Of a DNA stretch of 64,000 bases, positions 1-10,500 are shown piece by piece. Position 1 is the first letter of the stretch. Every line of letters starts with the position of its first letter. This DNA is from Macrolepiota albuminosa (Eukaryota > Basidiomycota > Agaricomycetes > Agaricales > Agaricaceae). The notes below the pieces were generated by a model, which saw nothing but the letters and a program-made list of their open reading frames with translations, did no database searches and was not told where the DNA came from. Both the position numbers and the translations under genes were made by a program. The DNA lies in assembly GCA_027475525.1 (NCBI GenBank), contig JAMWFC010000124.1:360279-424278 (forward strand). The letters run 5' to 3'.

Positions 1-1404
1 AGGCCTCACAAGAGCGCCCACAGCAAAGATAATAAACAACAATGCAAGATCATGCGGGCCCGAATAATCCCCCTCACCACCCACTTCCCCTTCTCCTCCT
101 TCCCTTCCCTCCTCTCCTGACTGTCTCCTCCGTTCAGCACGATCATATAACGCAACGACCATCTCCTCCAACTGTGCATTCGTAACTCCATGAAATAGCC
201 ATGAGCATTGTGTCAAGTAAGTTTGGACTAATTCCTCAGCGAAAGATCGGGAAGGGAGGTGGGACGCGATGAGTTCTTGGACGCCGGTGGGAGACCCGAG
301 AGGGGTAAATGGGAATGAGGATGAAAAGAGCGCGAGCGGGTTGGCGGGTGGTGATGCTGTGGAGCAGACTGAGGATGAATGAAGGTGAGGAGATGAATTG
401 GAGGAATTTGTGAGTGGTGTTGAAGGATTTGGTAGGGGCGAAACGTTTGACTGTTAGGGGATGGAATTAGTTTTGTAATGGATCAGCATTAGAAAGATAA
501 TGCGAACGTACAATAAGAAGACTCTATAAAAATGCACCGTCAAATATGAAGCAAAGAGTAACAGACAAACTCACTTCAACGCCACCCGTAGGCCCAAAGA
601 ACCTCGAAATTCCATGGTCAGAGATGCTCAATGTGCCAAACGCATCGATTGCGTCCCCTCCCCCTGCTTTCTCCTTGTCCCCCTTATCGCCTTTCACCTC
701 CTCATCCGTCATCCCAAAGTCATTATCCTGCGCGACGAGATCTGGGTGCAAAAGTGGATGCGAGGCCTGTACAGACATGAGCGCATCCTCGAGCAATCGG
801 ACGCGCGAGCCCAGGGCTGCAATACGCCGGTGAAGGTGTTCTGTCGCTGCAAGGACAAACCGCGTTCCTTCGCCTGTTGATAGGCTGCCTGGATGAGACG
901 ACAAAATGTGTCAGTGTTGCAGAGGTGAGATGACCTTACAGCACTCACCATTAGGACAGAGGGCTGCGCATCCACGACGCTAAGTTACAGCCGTACACAA
1001 TGAGTCTAAAAGTTAATAAGGATAAGGCAATCTAAAGTGTACCTGACAAGATTGACACGGAATCTGTTTGTCGCATTTTATCTTGAGCCTTGGTGTGGTT
1101 TAGTACGTTTTTTTTCGATAAATACATATGCGATCATCGCACCTTCGACATTCGGCACAACTAATCTAAATTATATGTACATGATCGTCAGCAAACCCCT
1201 TTCAGCTAAGCCATCGACTTACTTCGCCTTTTTCAACAATGTCAGTAGGATACGGGAAAATGATATAAACGAGAACGCACCTCGAATCCTCTTCTGCTCC
1301 AGCTCCCTTGCATGTCCCGTATCGAACCTCAGTCCTCCGTATTCGTCTAGATCCTTCCTACTCGCACGTCTTTTGAGCTTGGCCTGCGTCAGCTCAGCGG
1401 GCAT
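1..1404 (-). CDS. Zn2Cys6 fungal-type transcription factor (N-terminal part; continues past the left edge)
   Basis: DNA-binding regulator of transcription; target unknown. I read seven exons on the minus strand: 1404-1281, 1227-1223 (a 5-nt micro-exon), 1165-1143, 1088-1043, 979-949, 888-575 and 450-1 (open at the edge), all with GT-AG introns. The translation starts MPAELTQAKLKRRASRKD. After a basic stretch it gives a binuclear zinc cluster: CAECRR and KIKCDK, then IPCQSC, then RRGCAALCPNG, so all six cysteines are present. A linker with a leucine-rich coiled-coil segment (RIAALGSRVRLLEDAL) follows, then a FFGPTGG motif typical of mushroom members, a Ser/Pro-rich stretch and the start of the fungal_trans middle domain (GVQELIASHLP, CSWLFHGVTNAQLEEMV). 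The C-terminal half lies outside the window. The cluster and linker make the family certain; the regulated pathway cannot be told. Confidence 0.93.
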
Positions 1405-3330
1405 CCTCGGATGTAAAGGTACTTCAAAACGTATCTTCCTTGCTGAAGTTAGACCGATTGGGCGGGGTTCTGCTTCTTATTTCAGGACTGGATCAAACTC
1501 CCGACGTGGCAAATCGTTTCTCACGACCACTTCTGGTGCGAACCCCTGTATACGCATGGGCGCTGACATAGCCCATTCGATTGCGTGATGAAAGCCATGA
1601 TGGAAGTTGAAAATAACTCAATGGAGGTGGTGGAAGTCAAGAAACTTTCGATACCCTCTGCCGATGTCAAGACGACCGGCTACTTTTGTGGGATTCTGCC
1701 CTTTGTTAACCGGTGCTCGGACCCGAAGGGATTGAAATTCAAGAGATTTTCGAACAGGCACAGCAGAACAAATCTCAATCAAACCTTCATGGCGTCCAGC
1801 ATTGATCATCATTCGAAGATGTATCTTGCATTCTTATGGATTACACCAGAGTAGATTGTGGACCTTTGCGATTTACTTATCGCTTCCGCGTGTCCCTCTG
1901 TTCCAGCTTACTTTTTTTAAAAACGCACGAATCGGCTCAGCTGAACCATTCTTCATCTAGTACTTCTGGACTTCCGCACCCCAATGGTATGACCTATTTT
2001 CTCTCGCAGTTCCCCATTGTCACCTCACGTGTACGTTCAAACCACGAGCACCCTCAATGCATTCCTTCGGCCACTTCTTATTCCTTCTAATATGTCGCCT
2101 ATGTGGTTGGAATTTTTCTCAGCGGCTCGGCTATCCCATTGGGTCCGAACGATCAACACATCATGGTAGAATTCAGATGTCGGTGCCGATGTGAGATGAA
2201 CTTCCAATCAGAGATGGTAAATTCACACCTGACCACACGGGGAAAGTCAAAAAACGGAATGGAACGCTGGCACAGAACCTGTCACTGATAACTACTGTTC
2301 TTCGTATCTCTTTATCAATGTCGCAATTCCAAATCAAACACAGGGAAGATTGCTGCCTTCTAATGAAGAGATGCCATGCGCAGAATAGTAATTTTGCATA
2401 ACAAGAAGACCCGTATATTACGACGTTATACTGCACCCGACATACGCAACACACCGTTTGGAACCGTACAATTTTTAGGTTCTTATAGTTGACTTACTTG
2501 GCAGTATGATAATCCCACGACATCCAAGGACAACCCTCACATGTTTCACCGGAAAATTCGCGGTCAGGCAACGGACCGGTCTGCCGGAACGTTAGGACAA
2601 TTATCTCGAGAAGAATGCTTTCCAAAAGTCTTTTCTTTGAGGAAGGCAAGCAACGTTCTCACACTCTACTGGTATAAAACTGGTGGCCTGGGCCCGTGTA
2701 CTCAAGGTCCTTTGGAAGAAGTTTCCGAATAAGCGGATAAATGGTGTGTGACGAGTGCCAAATATATGTCGAGATTAAAAAAAATTCTGAGGCAATATTG
2801 CGAAGTAGGACGGCCGCGGTTAGCTGATTATCCCCCTACCCTGGACAAGGACGCTTCTGCCAACAGCTAAGGCCGGTCTTGACATCTGTGTACTCGCCCC
2901 TAAACTTTGGACCTGAATCTTTGCTCTGGAGATAAAATAGTCACTGAATCTCTCCCTGGTAGAACAACCAAGGACGAGAGAGAGGACACACAGCAAAGAG
3001 CATACATGAAACCTCATGAAGTGAAATGGTACTACATCTCAGATTTTCCTTTGATTTTTCTGAAAATGCAATGCAAGGCCAATAGCAACAATTATGTCCG
3101 GACATGGCGCGAAGGAGCTTATATTATGTCTTATTAGAAGCACGCATGCTCAGGTCAGCGGACTTGGCGTCGGCGTGATACACTGTTTGTGCTTCCTCTG
3201 TTCCACCTTGACGTCCACGTGTTCATTCTCAGCATTCTGTCCAAAAACTCATATCTTTGTTCTCTGGTGAGTTCCGTAGCCTTTGTGAGGAAACTGATTG
3301 AACGGAACAGCTCATCGGAAACAAATCCAG
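1405..3330. other. Intergenic region between divergent genes
   Basis: This stretch separates the divergent transcription factor (minus) and the first exonuclease gene (plus), so it should hold both promoters. I find only short open frames with no recognisable domain and no intron pattern that joins them. CpG content looks normal and I see no transposon ends. Confidence 0.5.
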
Positions 3331-4435
3331 ATGGCTGATCTTACCGATCTTGACTTTCTGCTCTGTGATACAGAAATAGCCATTAAAAAGGCTGTAGCAA
3401 TATTGAGCACTTCCTCCATTCTGGCTCTGGATTGCGAGGGACGCGATCTGGGTGACACTGGTGGAAAGCTTTCTTTGATTTCGCTCAGAACAATACGCCC
3501 TGCCCACTCCGCTCAGGCCTTTCTGATTGACACTGTCCGCCTCAGAGGCGAGAGACTTCGCCCAATATACGACATCCTTGAATCCACACGTGTTCGAAAG
3601 GTTGTTTATGACGGTCGTAAAGATTTTAGCTGCCTCTTTCACGACCGACGTGTCGAGATCCGTAATGTCATCGATCTCCAACTCGTGGATATCAAGTCAC
3701 GGGAGATGCGCGGAGAGAATGACGCAGATAGAATCCTGAGGCTTGGTCAAGTTGTGCCTAAGTGGAAGCTCTCGTGCAAGCCTCACCTATACAACAACAT
3801 ACACAAGTTATCCGGTATGAACAAGAGTGCAGAGGAGCATCTGGGCCAGAAAATCGAAAGGAATGGTGTGAAATGTAAATTGGGTCCAACCTTTTTATCT
3901 TTGTGAGAACTCATTGATTATAGTCGATCATAGCCTTTGGCTTCAGCGACCTCTCGCTGTTGGACATTTACAGTATGCCGTTAAGGATGTGGTCACGATA
4001 AGTGATCTATACAATGCTTTCGACGCTGCAGGCTATCTGTATCCCCAGATTTCTGACGATAGCTCACGCTACGTCTCGATCTGGAAAGACAGAAGGCCTG
4101 CTGCGAACGACATATTCCGTAACCATGGATTTCTTATTTTTGGCATACTTGACCCTTCCATGGGCTCGGTAACAGAAACTTGTTCTTCTTGCAGGAGAGA
4201 TCTTCCTCAGACATGCTATCTGAAGTCGAATTGGAAGGGTGGTGCTCCAAGACAGTGCCTGGTCTGCCGTGCAGCAGAAGACTTCCATAACCGACGACTT
4301 CGTCGGGAAGCTCTCAAAAAAGAAGGAGAGAGGAAAGCGCGAGGGAACCAGAGAAACGGAAGTGGTGATCTCAACGGTATAGTCAAAGAGAAGAGGATGA
4401 GTTCGAACGTGCGACGCGGGTTGCAATCACCATGA
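3331..4435 (+). CDS. 3'-5' exonuclease-domain protein with C-terminal zinc-ribbon-like motif (paralog A)
   Basis: Predicted DEDD-type 3'-5' exonuclease domain (RNase D/WRN-like fold), substrate unknown. Two exons, 3331-3865 and 3924-4435, give 348 aa; the intron (GTGTGA...TAG) keeps the frame into VDHSLWLQRP. I chose the ATG at 3331 because the longer frame begins with a non-ATG codon. Exo I is visible as ILALDCEGRDLG (D and E), Exo II as KVVYDGRKDFSCLF, and the third motif region as HLQYAVKDVVTISDLY near residue 200. After the domain come two CxxC pairs (CSSCRRDLPQTC and QCLVC), like a zinc ribbon, and a basic tail. The Exo II aspartate sits in a variant YDGRxD context rather than the classic Nx4D, so activity is not assured. 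A diverged paralog with the same exon layout lies at 8.4-9.4 kb on the opposite strand. Confidence 0.85.
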
Positions 4436-4472
4436 GATTATCCGTATGTTCTTGTTTCATTTCTGGGTCCTT

Positions 4473-4529
4473 GGAGTGTATTTGCAAGTTGATTTTACAC
4501 AAGAGTGTGGAAACTTGCAAATACACTCC
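4473..4529. other. 18-bp perfect inverted repeat (57-nt hairpin) just 3' of the exonuclease gene
   Basis: GGAGTGTATTTGCAAGTT at 4473-4490 is matched exactly by its reverse complement at 4512-4529, with a 21-nt loop. It begins 37 nt after the stop codon of paralog A, so it probably lies in the 3' UTR. It could be a 3'-end processing or stability structure, a small-RNA precursor, or the relic of a miniature transposon. Confidence 0.7.
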
Positions 4530-5580
4530 TCAAATACGATTACGTCTTACAATTTCTGACCGTACTTGGTTCACTATATGACCTCGACTCTTCTGTCTGC
4601 GGCTGGCGATCTCGTCGAAATACCGCTTTCTTGTTCGTCCGCCCGTACTTCTTTCCAACATCATTTTTCATGTGTCGATTGAAGTTCATACGGAGATAAA
4701 CATTAGTATTCTTTTCTTTTCCCGTGAATTTGTTGAGTAAATCTAAGTGTTGCTCTGAATGACTAGATCACCAACTCACGATGAAGTGGATAACACTGAG
4801 GAAAATCTATATATGCACTACTCCAGGATTTCAGAGCTAAAAGAACAGAAGCGTCCAACGCGTTGAACAGATAACACAGCGATAGATAGGCTTTAGCGCA
4901 CTTTTTGTTCATGTCACATCTAGCAAAATTCCTTTCGTCTATGCTTCATCCACATTGTAATAAATTAGACTTGCTTAGAGCAAATATGTCAACTGTGGGA
5001 CAAGCCGAAGAGCCTGATATCCCCAATAACACCACGACTACTGTTGTATGAATTTAGTCATGGTTGTGGTTTTTTTCTTTCTTTCTTTCTTTGTCTTCTT
5101 TATGGCAATCAAAACGGAGGTTTTTATGCTTTAGTCATGGTTGTGGTTTTTTTCTTTCTTTCTTTCTTTGTCTTCTTTATGGCAATCAAAACGGAGGTTT
5201 TTATGCGACCAATGAGAGCACTTTGACTGGATATCACGTGAAACCACTAGAGACGGGCGCAGGAGTGGGACCTATCCCTAAGGTAGTCACCTCGACGACT
5301 ACTCTCTAGGTAAGTGTGCGCCTCAGTCAGAAGGGAGGATCACCAACAGATTAGGGAAATAGTAGCATTATTTCGTAACTACCCACCCACCACTCCCTTT
5401 TGTAAAGTAGTATTCACTCCATATACATGCGTCGGAGCTCGGGACAGGCCGTCCAGGCTCTCCCGGAGCGCATACATACCAGTGTGCCATTGGAAAGTTT
5501 TTGTGATACTAGTAGCTATAGGTGAGTCAAATGCAACCCCTACATATGTCTGGGAGTATTCTTGTAAACATGTTCAACAT
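4530..5580. other. Intergenic region with pyrimidine microsatellite
   Basis: No gene is seen. It contains a CTTT-repeat tract inside the 77-bp tandem duplication at 5053-5206 and is otherwise unremarkable unique sequence leading to the tRNA gene. Confidence 0.5.
5053..5206. repeat. Tandem duplication, 2 x 77 bp, identical
   Basis: Bases 5053-5129 are repeated without change at 5130-5206, and the match stops exactly at the copy borders. The unit includes a CTTT microsatellite. The period equals that of six other duplications in this window, which points to an assembly overlap rather than biology. Confidence 0.95.
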
Positions 5581-5669
5581 GGCCTGATGGTCTAGTAGTA
5601 TGATTCCTTGTTAGGGTCCGCAGACGTGGCGTTTCGAGGAGGTCCCGGGTTCAATTCCCGGTCAGGCCC
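5581..5669 (+). tRNA. tRNA-Pro (anticodon AGG) with a short intron
   Basis: The 7-bp acceptor stem GGCCTGA/TCAGGCC is perfect, with discriminator C at 5669. The A box TGGTCTAGTAG starts at position 8 and the B box is GGTTCAATTCC. The anticodon stem pairs CCTTG with CGAGG around a loop TTAGGGT, giving anticodon AGG followed by G37. An intron of about 16-17 nt after position 37 (CCGCAGACGTGGCGTT) splits the arm at the usual eukaryotic site. The T stem CCGGG/CCCGG is perfect. A TTTT pol III terminator follows about 10 nt downstream. All parts look functional. Confidence 0.95.
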
Positions 5670-5984
5670 TGCATTTCCTTTTGCATGATTTTGCATGATA
5701 TCGAGTAAGAGGCCAACTACAGCCCCCCGAGAACAAATTTTGCGCAAGTGGTAGACACAAGTGACAGAACCGTCACTGATCGCACGACCTTGCTCGGTCC
5801 TTTCTATAGCGCGTAGAAAGAAAATTGATCTTTCTCAACGACGCTCAAGACGACCTTTTTTAAGCTCCATAGAAGCTCGGGGACAATAGACCACAACATA
5901 GTCAAAGGGTCGGATGACATCAGAAATTGAAACCTAAAGCATTCTTTTTTACCAGTTCTATACCGCAGATACAAGTCTGTTTTC

Positions 5985-7933
5985 ATGGCTGCTTCGTCGT
6001 CGACACCACGGACACGAAAGCGTGCGCGCACGTGCACCACAAATGCAGATAAGTCTGTGTCTTCAAGGTTTAAAGGGAAACCAAAGTCACAGTCAAAGCC
6101 CACGTCCAAGTCGAACCCACGTGCGTCGAGTTCTGACGACGAAGACGAGATAGACAATGATAATGAGGATTCTACCTGTAAAGGAGAAGATGGGAAGTCT
6201 GATGAAGACGAAAGAAAAGATGCGTACGACAGCGACGCGATAGACAAAGACGATTTTGTTGTTGGCACCAAACGTAAACGCAACGCTTTTGGGAGCGCGT
6301 CTAGCTCCTCGAGTAGTCCCAAAAAGTCTAAGAATACGACTCCACAAAAGAGAAAAGGGAAGTCGAAGAAGGCACCTGCTAAGGACGAGGACGAGGACGA
6401 GGACACGGATCAGCTCAATCTTGGATATGGGCAGGAAGTCGCAGGTGTAGTTGTACAGGCACCGAAGACTGGACAAGGCGCGTCTGTGTGGTTTTGAGAC
6501 AAAGACGACTTGGATAGATTTTGACTATTTTCCACAGTTCCTCCAGGTCGGATATCCCAGAACACACTTAATTTCTTGATGCAGCTCAAAGATCCAGAAT
6601 GTAATGATCGTCAGTGGTTCGCCGGTATTCACTTTAATCATCGCGTTTCGTATTGACTTTTTTATCTTGTAAGGTTCAAACTTCACGGTTAGTCTCTTGG
6701 TTAGTCTATTTCTTTCATTGAACCATCTCTGGCACATCAGAGCCTGTTTACCGTCAAGCTGAGAACGAATGGAAGGCATTTGTTGAGGCACTGACGGACC
6801 AAATTACAGACGCCGACCCTCAGGTCCCCCCTTTGCCACCCAAAGACTTGATTCATCGAATTTATCGCGATGTATGTTGCTTCTAGAGACGTGTAGTAGA
6901 TATAATGCTAAATCCAAACTTACGTATGCACAGATCAGATTTAGTAACGACAAGACACCGTACAAGGGTCACTTCTCGGCGAGCTTTTCGCGAAGCGGGA
7001 GGAAAGGTATCTGGGCTAAATGTGGGTCATTTTCTGCTTTCTCATGGACTGATTTCCATTCGATCATTCCTCTCCCTTTTTCACTTCCAATATTGACAAA
7101 GGTACTGACCTTGTCCTCAGATCATGTGTTAGTGTTGATTTTCCAGCGTCGTCTCTACCTCTTCCAGCACTGATATTCTTGGTTCTTTCTTTATACTAGT
7201 GCAGGTGAGCATAATTCATATCAACAATCTGCTGATGTTGATCGTGCGCCTTGATGACAGTACAACCCGGAGGAGAAAGCATTGTAGCAGCGGGTTCATG
7301 GTGTCCAGCACGAAATGAACTCATGAATATACGGTATCGAACTTCTATTTCTATACGTTATACCATATCGATATTGAGACAGACCATACCAGAGCGAACC
7401 TGCAACGTCGGGCTGGAGCTGACCGACTTCGTCAGGTCATCTCGGCACCGGAATTCGTAGCCTTTTTCGGTGAGCCCCACCCTTCGCAGGACAGCTCACG
7501 TCAGAGTATCTTTGGAAGGGAGGACGAACTTAAAGTTGCACCTAAAGGGATTGACAAGAACCACAGGTCAGTGTAATTGATTTAAACTGTCGTTCAAAAC
7601 AGTACGCCGAGCTGACACGCTGCAATAGGGACCTTGATCTTCTGAAATGTCGTTCGTTCGCCGTAGTGTATCGGTGTGTGACGCTTTTGATTTGGCGTTA
7701 CTTCAAGTTTACTGACGATCCTTCAAATGTTCAGATTTGTGGATAGCGAAGTACTTGCTGATGATTTTGCCGAAAGAGTGGGACAGGTTGTGCGAGCTAT
7801 GTGTCCTTTCGTACACTGGTTGGCCTTCATATATCCTTCCTAGACTTCCGACTGACCTATTTAAAGTTTGAATGATATGATGATTGTGGCTGGAGCTGAC
7901 ACGGACGACGAAGGAGGCGGTGATGTCGAATGA
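5985..7933 (+). CDS. DUF2461 / TIGR02453-family protein with acidic, Lys-rich N-terminal extension
   Basis: Conserved protein of unknown function. The first exon (5985-6477) encodes a low-complexity head rich in Ser, Asp/Glu and Lys (runs such as DEDEDEDTDQ and KRKRN), probably nuclear and disordered. The DUF2461 core follows: VPPGRISQNTLNFL, NDRQWFKLHEPVYRQAENEW, FVEALTDQI, then the family signature LPPKDLIHRIYRDIRFSNDK with TPYKGHFSASFSRSGRKG. Later exons give QPGGESIVAAGSWCP, a middle part ending PKGIDKNHR, then DLDLLKCRSFAVVYR and DSEVLADDFAERVGQVVRAM. The frame ends in an acidic tail with TGA at 7931. Exons 1-5 are 5985-6477, 6538-6616, 6674-6687 (14 nt), 6741-6871 and from 6934; later borders are approximate. 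Intron 1 appears to use a GC donor, because only that keeps TGQ-VPPGRIS in frame. Confidence 0.88.
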
Positions 7934-8448
7934 TGCCAATATATCTTGTGCGGCGAATTTCGCGACTTTATAGTAGTGTACTTTATCTTTGTCTCATTAA
8001 TCCGATTCTTCTTGCCAATGACCACACTTATATATCACAAGTGATAAGTGCGATGCATCATGGGCTCCTAATATTCAGTAGGGAATCTCAGCTAACCTCA
8101 ATTGCCCATTAGGATTATCAACTTGCTAAGGGTTTGTTCTATTGCAAGGGTTCGGAGCAACCTACAATGGGTCTCGCCCATATCACCTGTACATATGTAT
8201 TAGCATTATATATCACAATCAACATGAGTATTTTGCACAAGCGGCAAAGTCAAAGAATAATTAATAACCTGTCACTGCTTGGGGCCGTCATTACGTGCTG
8301 ACGGTCGCATCACAGTCATTCCACGTCGAGTCGTCGGAGTATGCAGGTATGTTCAAAAGAGTAAAAGTGCATATCAGTTTGTATATCAAGATTATATTAA
8401 TCTAAGGTGAAGTATCCATTCAGAGTGGGCACCCGTTGACCATCAGGT
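7934..8448. other. Convergent intergenic region
   Basis: Shared 3' region of the DUF2461 gene (plus) and exonuclease paralog B (minus). No gene or repeat is recognised. Confidence 0.5.
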
Positions 8449-9409
8449 TCATGGGATACTGTCTATTACCACACCGCAAACGTGGCATAGACGGTACTGG
8501 GGATCGTGCCACCCACGTTGGGAAAAGCAAGACTTGGGTAATGTACGACAACAACCTGAGCATTTGCCAGTCTCCCTGGCTTGTGGATCGTAATCGATGA
8601 TGTTTAAAGGCAGTAAAGGATGGTTACGAGTGCAATCATCGACCCTGGGTTGTGCATCGCTCCAGATCATGACGTAGCGTAAACTATCTTCCTCGATACC
8701 TGAATAGATGTATCCTGTTGATATGAACTTGTTGAAGATCATGCTGATGAGATTGACATCGTGAGCAGCATACTTGAGGTTGGCCTCATCGGCAGGGCGT
8801 TCCAGCCACACGCTATGATCAACTAGTAGGAAGGAACCAGTCTGAACCGTAACTAAAAAAGAAACGTAAACGATACTCACAGTGTTTTGTAAACACCTTA
8901 GGTCTCTGTACAAGCGCATGCTGTTCCGCACATTGCTTCAAGCCTGATAATTTGTGGATCTTTGCGTAACGACCGGGGTTTCGCCAAACGTCGAAGGAGG
9001 TAATCCACCTCGGAAATCGAACCATCCGACGGTCCAAACTATCACGGACCCTGGACTTGACATCTGCCAGTTGGAGGTCCACGATGTTTCGAAGGCGTAC
9101 TCCATGATCATGGAGTAAGCAGCTAGAATCCATACGACCATCAAATACGACTTTTTGGATCTGCTCGTTCTCGAGGAGGTCGAAGACAGGACGCAAGCTC
9201 TCTTGACTGAGCTTCACCGCGTCAACAAGATAGGTTTCTGGAGATAATACACGCGGGTTGATAGAGCGGAGACTGATAAAGGACAACTTTCCCCCTACTG
9301 TGCCGAGGTTTTGTCCCTCGCAATCAAAGGCGATTATAGTGGACTCGATGAGGACCGACACAGCTGTCCGCAGAGAAACTTCATTGTCGCAAAGAGAAAA
9401 TTCTGGCAT
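8449..9409 (-). CDS. 3'-5' exonuclease-domain protein with C-terminal zinc-ribbon-like motif (paralog B)
   Basis: Paralog of the gene at 3.3-4.4 kb. Exons 9409-8881 and 8822-8449 give 300 aa; the single intron lies at the homologous place, just before FDHSVWLERP. I chose the ATG at 9409 (MPEFSLCDNEVSL) because it aligns with the start of paralog A; an upstream in-frame ATG at 9451 is possible. Exo I is IIAFDCEGQNLG, Exo II is KVVFDGRMDSSCLLHD, and the third motif region is LKYAAHDVNLISMIF. The C-terminal cysteine pairs are kept (KCSGCCRTLPKSC and RLCHVC) but the basic tail of paralog A is missing. Shared intron position, domain order and C-terminal motif point to duplication within this locus followed by clear divergence. 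Confidence 0.84.
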
Positions 9410-10500
9410 GATATCGTAGCACAGATCTATACATCCTTTAGGCAAAGGCAAGGCATGAAATAGAGTTAAACATTTTCCTTACCAAAAGTACGTTTTTCCG
9501 TAAAGCAGTGAAGTACCAAGGTGGTAAGTAGGTTGGAATCCCCCAGTCGTCCACTAATGGGTATTTATATTGATATGAAGACGAGAAGAAACGGGCACTT
9601 CCGGACGGGAACGAGGGTAGAAGCGCTATCGTGTAAAAGTTTCAACGCCACCACTTTAAAAATACAACGCCACCACTAGCCGCTTAACGAGAGTCGGAGA
9701 TCAACCTAAGATATGAAACTCTAGACGCGACTGGAACACCTTCGTCGACAACGAGATGCAGTCTGATCTCACCGGCGATGGTCATTGACTGTGCTTGTCA
9801 TTTGATAGCGATGCATATTTGTTAAGGTCAATGCGGACAGAAAACTTGTGGGGAGCTATTCGTTCTGCAAAAGGCCGAAAGCAAGGCCGAAAACAGAGAG
9901 TTGCTCGGAGATTGCCAGTGCTTCGTCCTTCGTTTTGGGTCATCCTTGATCGGCTTCGAAACTTCCCACCTTATCTACTGACTTACCATCATGGAACCTT
10001 TGGACCTTATTCAAGCCAGTCCATGCCGACCCTTCGTTACCTATCTTAAGTTGACCGTCGTCAAAGCAATCAAAGTAACGAGTAGCTTCTACCAGGATAT
10101 GTGACACTTGAATTGCCTTGAACTTTCTACTTGCAGAAGCAAATTGGAGGGTCTGTGGACGGAGAGATGACAAAAGGACTGGCGGCAATGTGTCTGTAAA
10201 GCAAGGCAGAATCGTGGCGATAGGACTTGGGGGACCCTGCAGAAAAGAAAAGCAACGCAAAAGTGGGGACCTATGGATTAACGTGTGAATCATGTACTGG
10301 TTCTTCGCGAAGTGAACACAGCAACGTAAACATGCACATCAAGTAAATCAAGGTCCGCTGGTAATCATACTTGGAAGTCCTTCTTCTGAGTACTATGTCA
10401 GTCACCTTAGCGATCATCCCCGTGTAGCAGTACAGGTGTACTTGGAGTGAGATTTGAGAAAACATGTCGGGGCGTTGAAGGGCCCATGCAATTTCGTGAT
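9410..10500. other. Intergenic / unassigned region
   Basis: No recognised gene. A short direct repeat CAACGCCACCACT occurs twice near 9645-9680. A minus-strand open frame at 9940-10293 has no motif I know, but it adjoins the duplicated segment that follows and may be part of the same decayed gene. Confidence 0.4.

Noticed and set aside
5804..6406. 200-aa Ser/Leu-rich minus-strand frame
   Set aside because: Complement of the acidic, Ser-rich first exon of the DUF2461 gene; codon-complement artefact.
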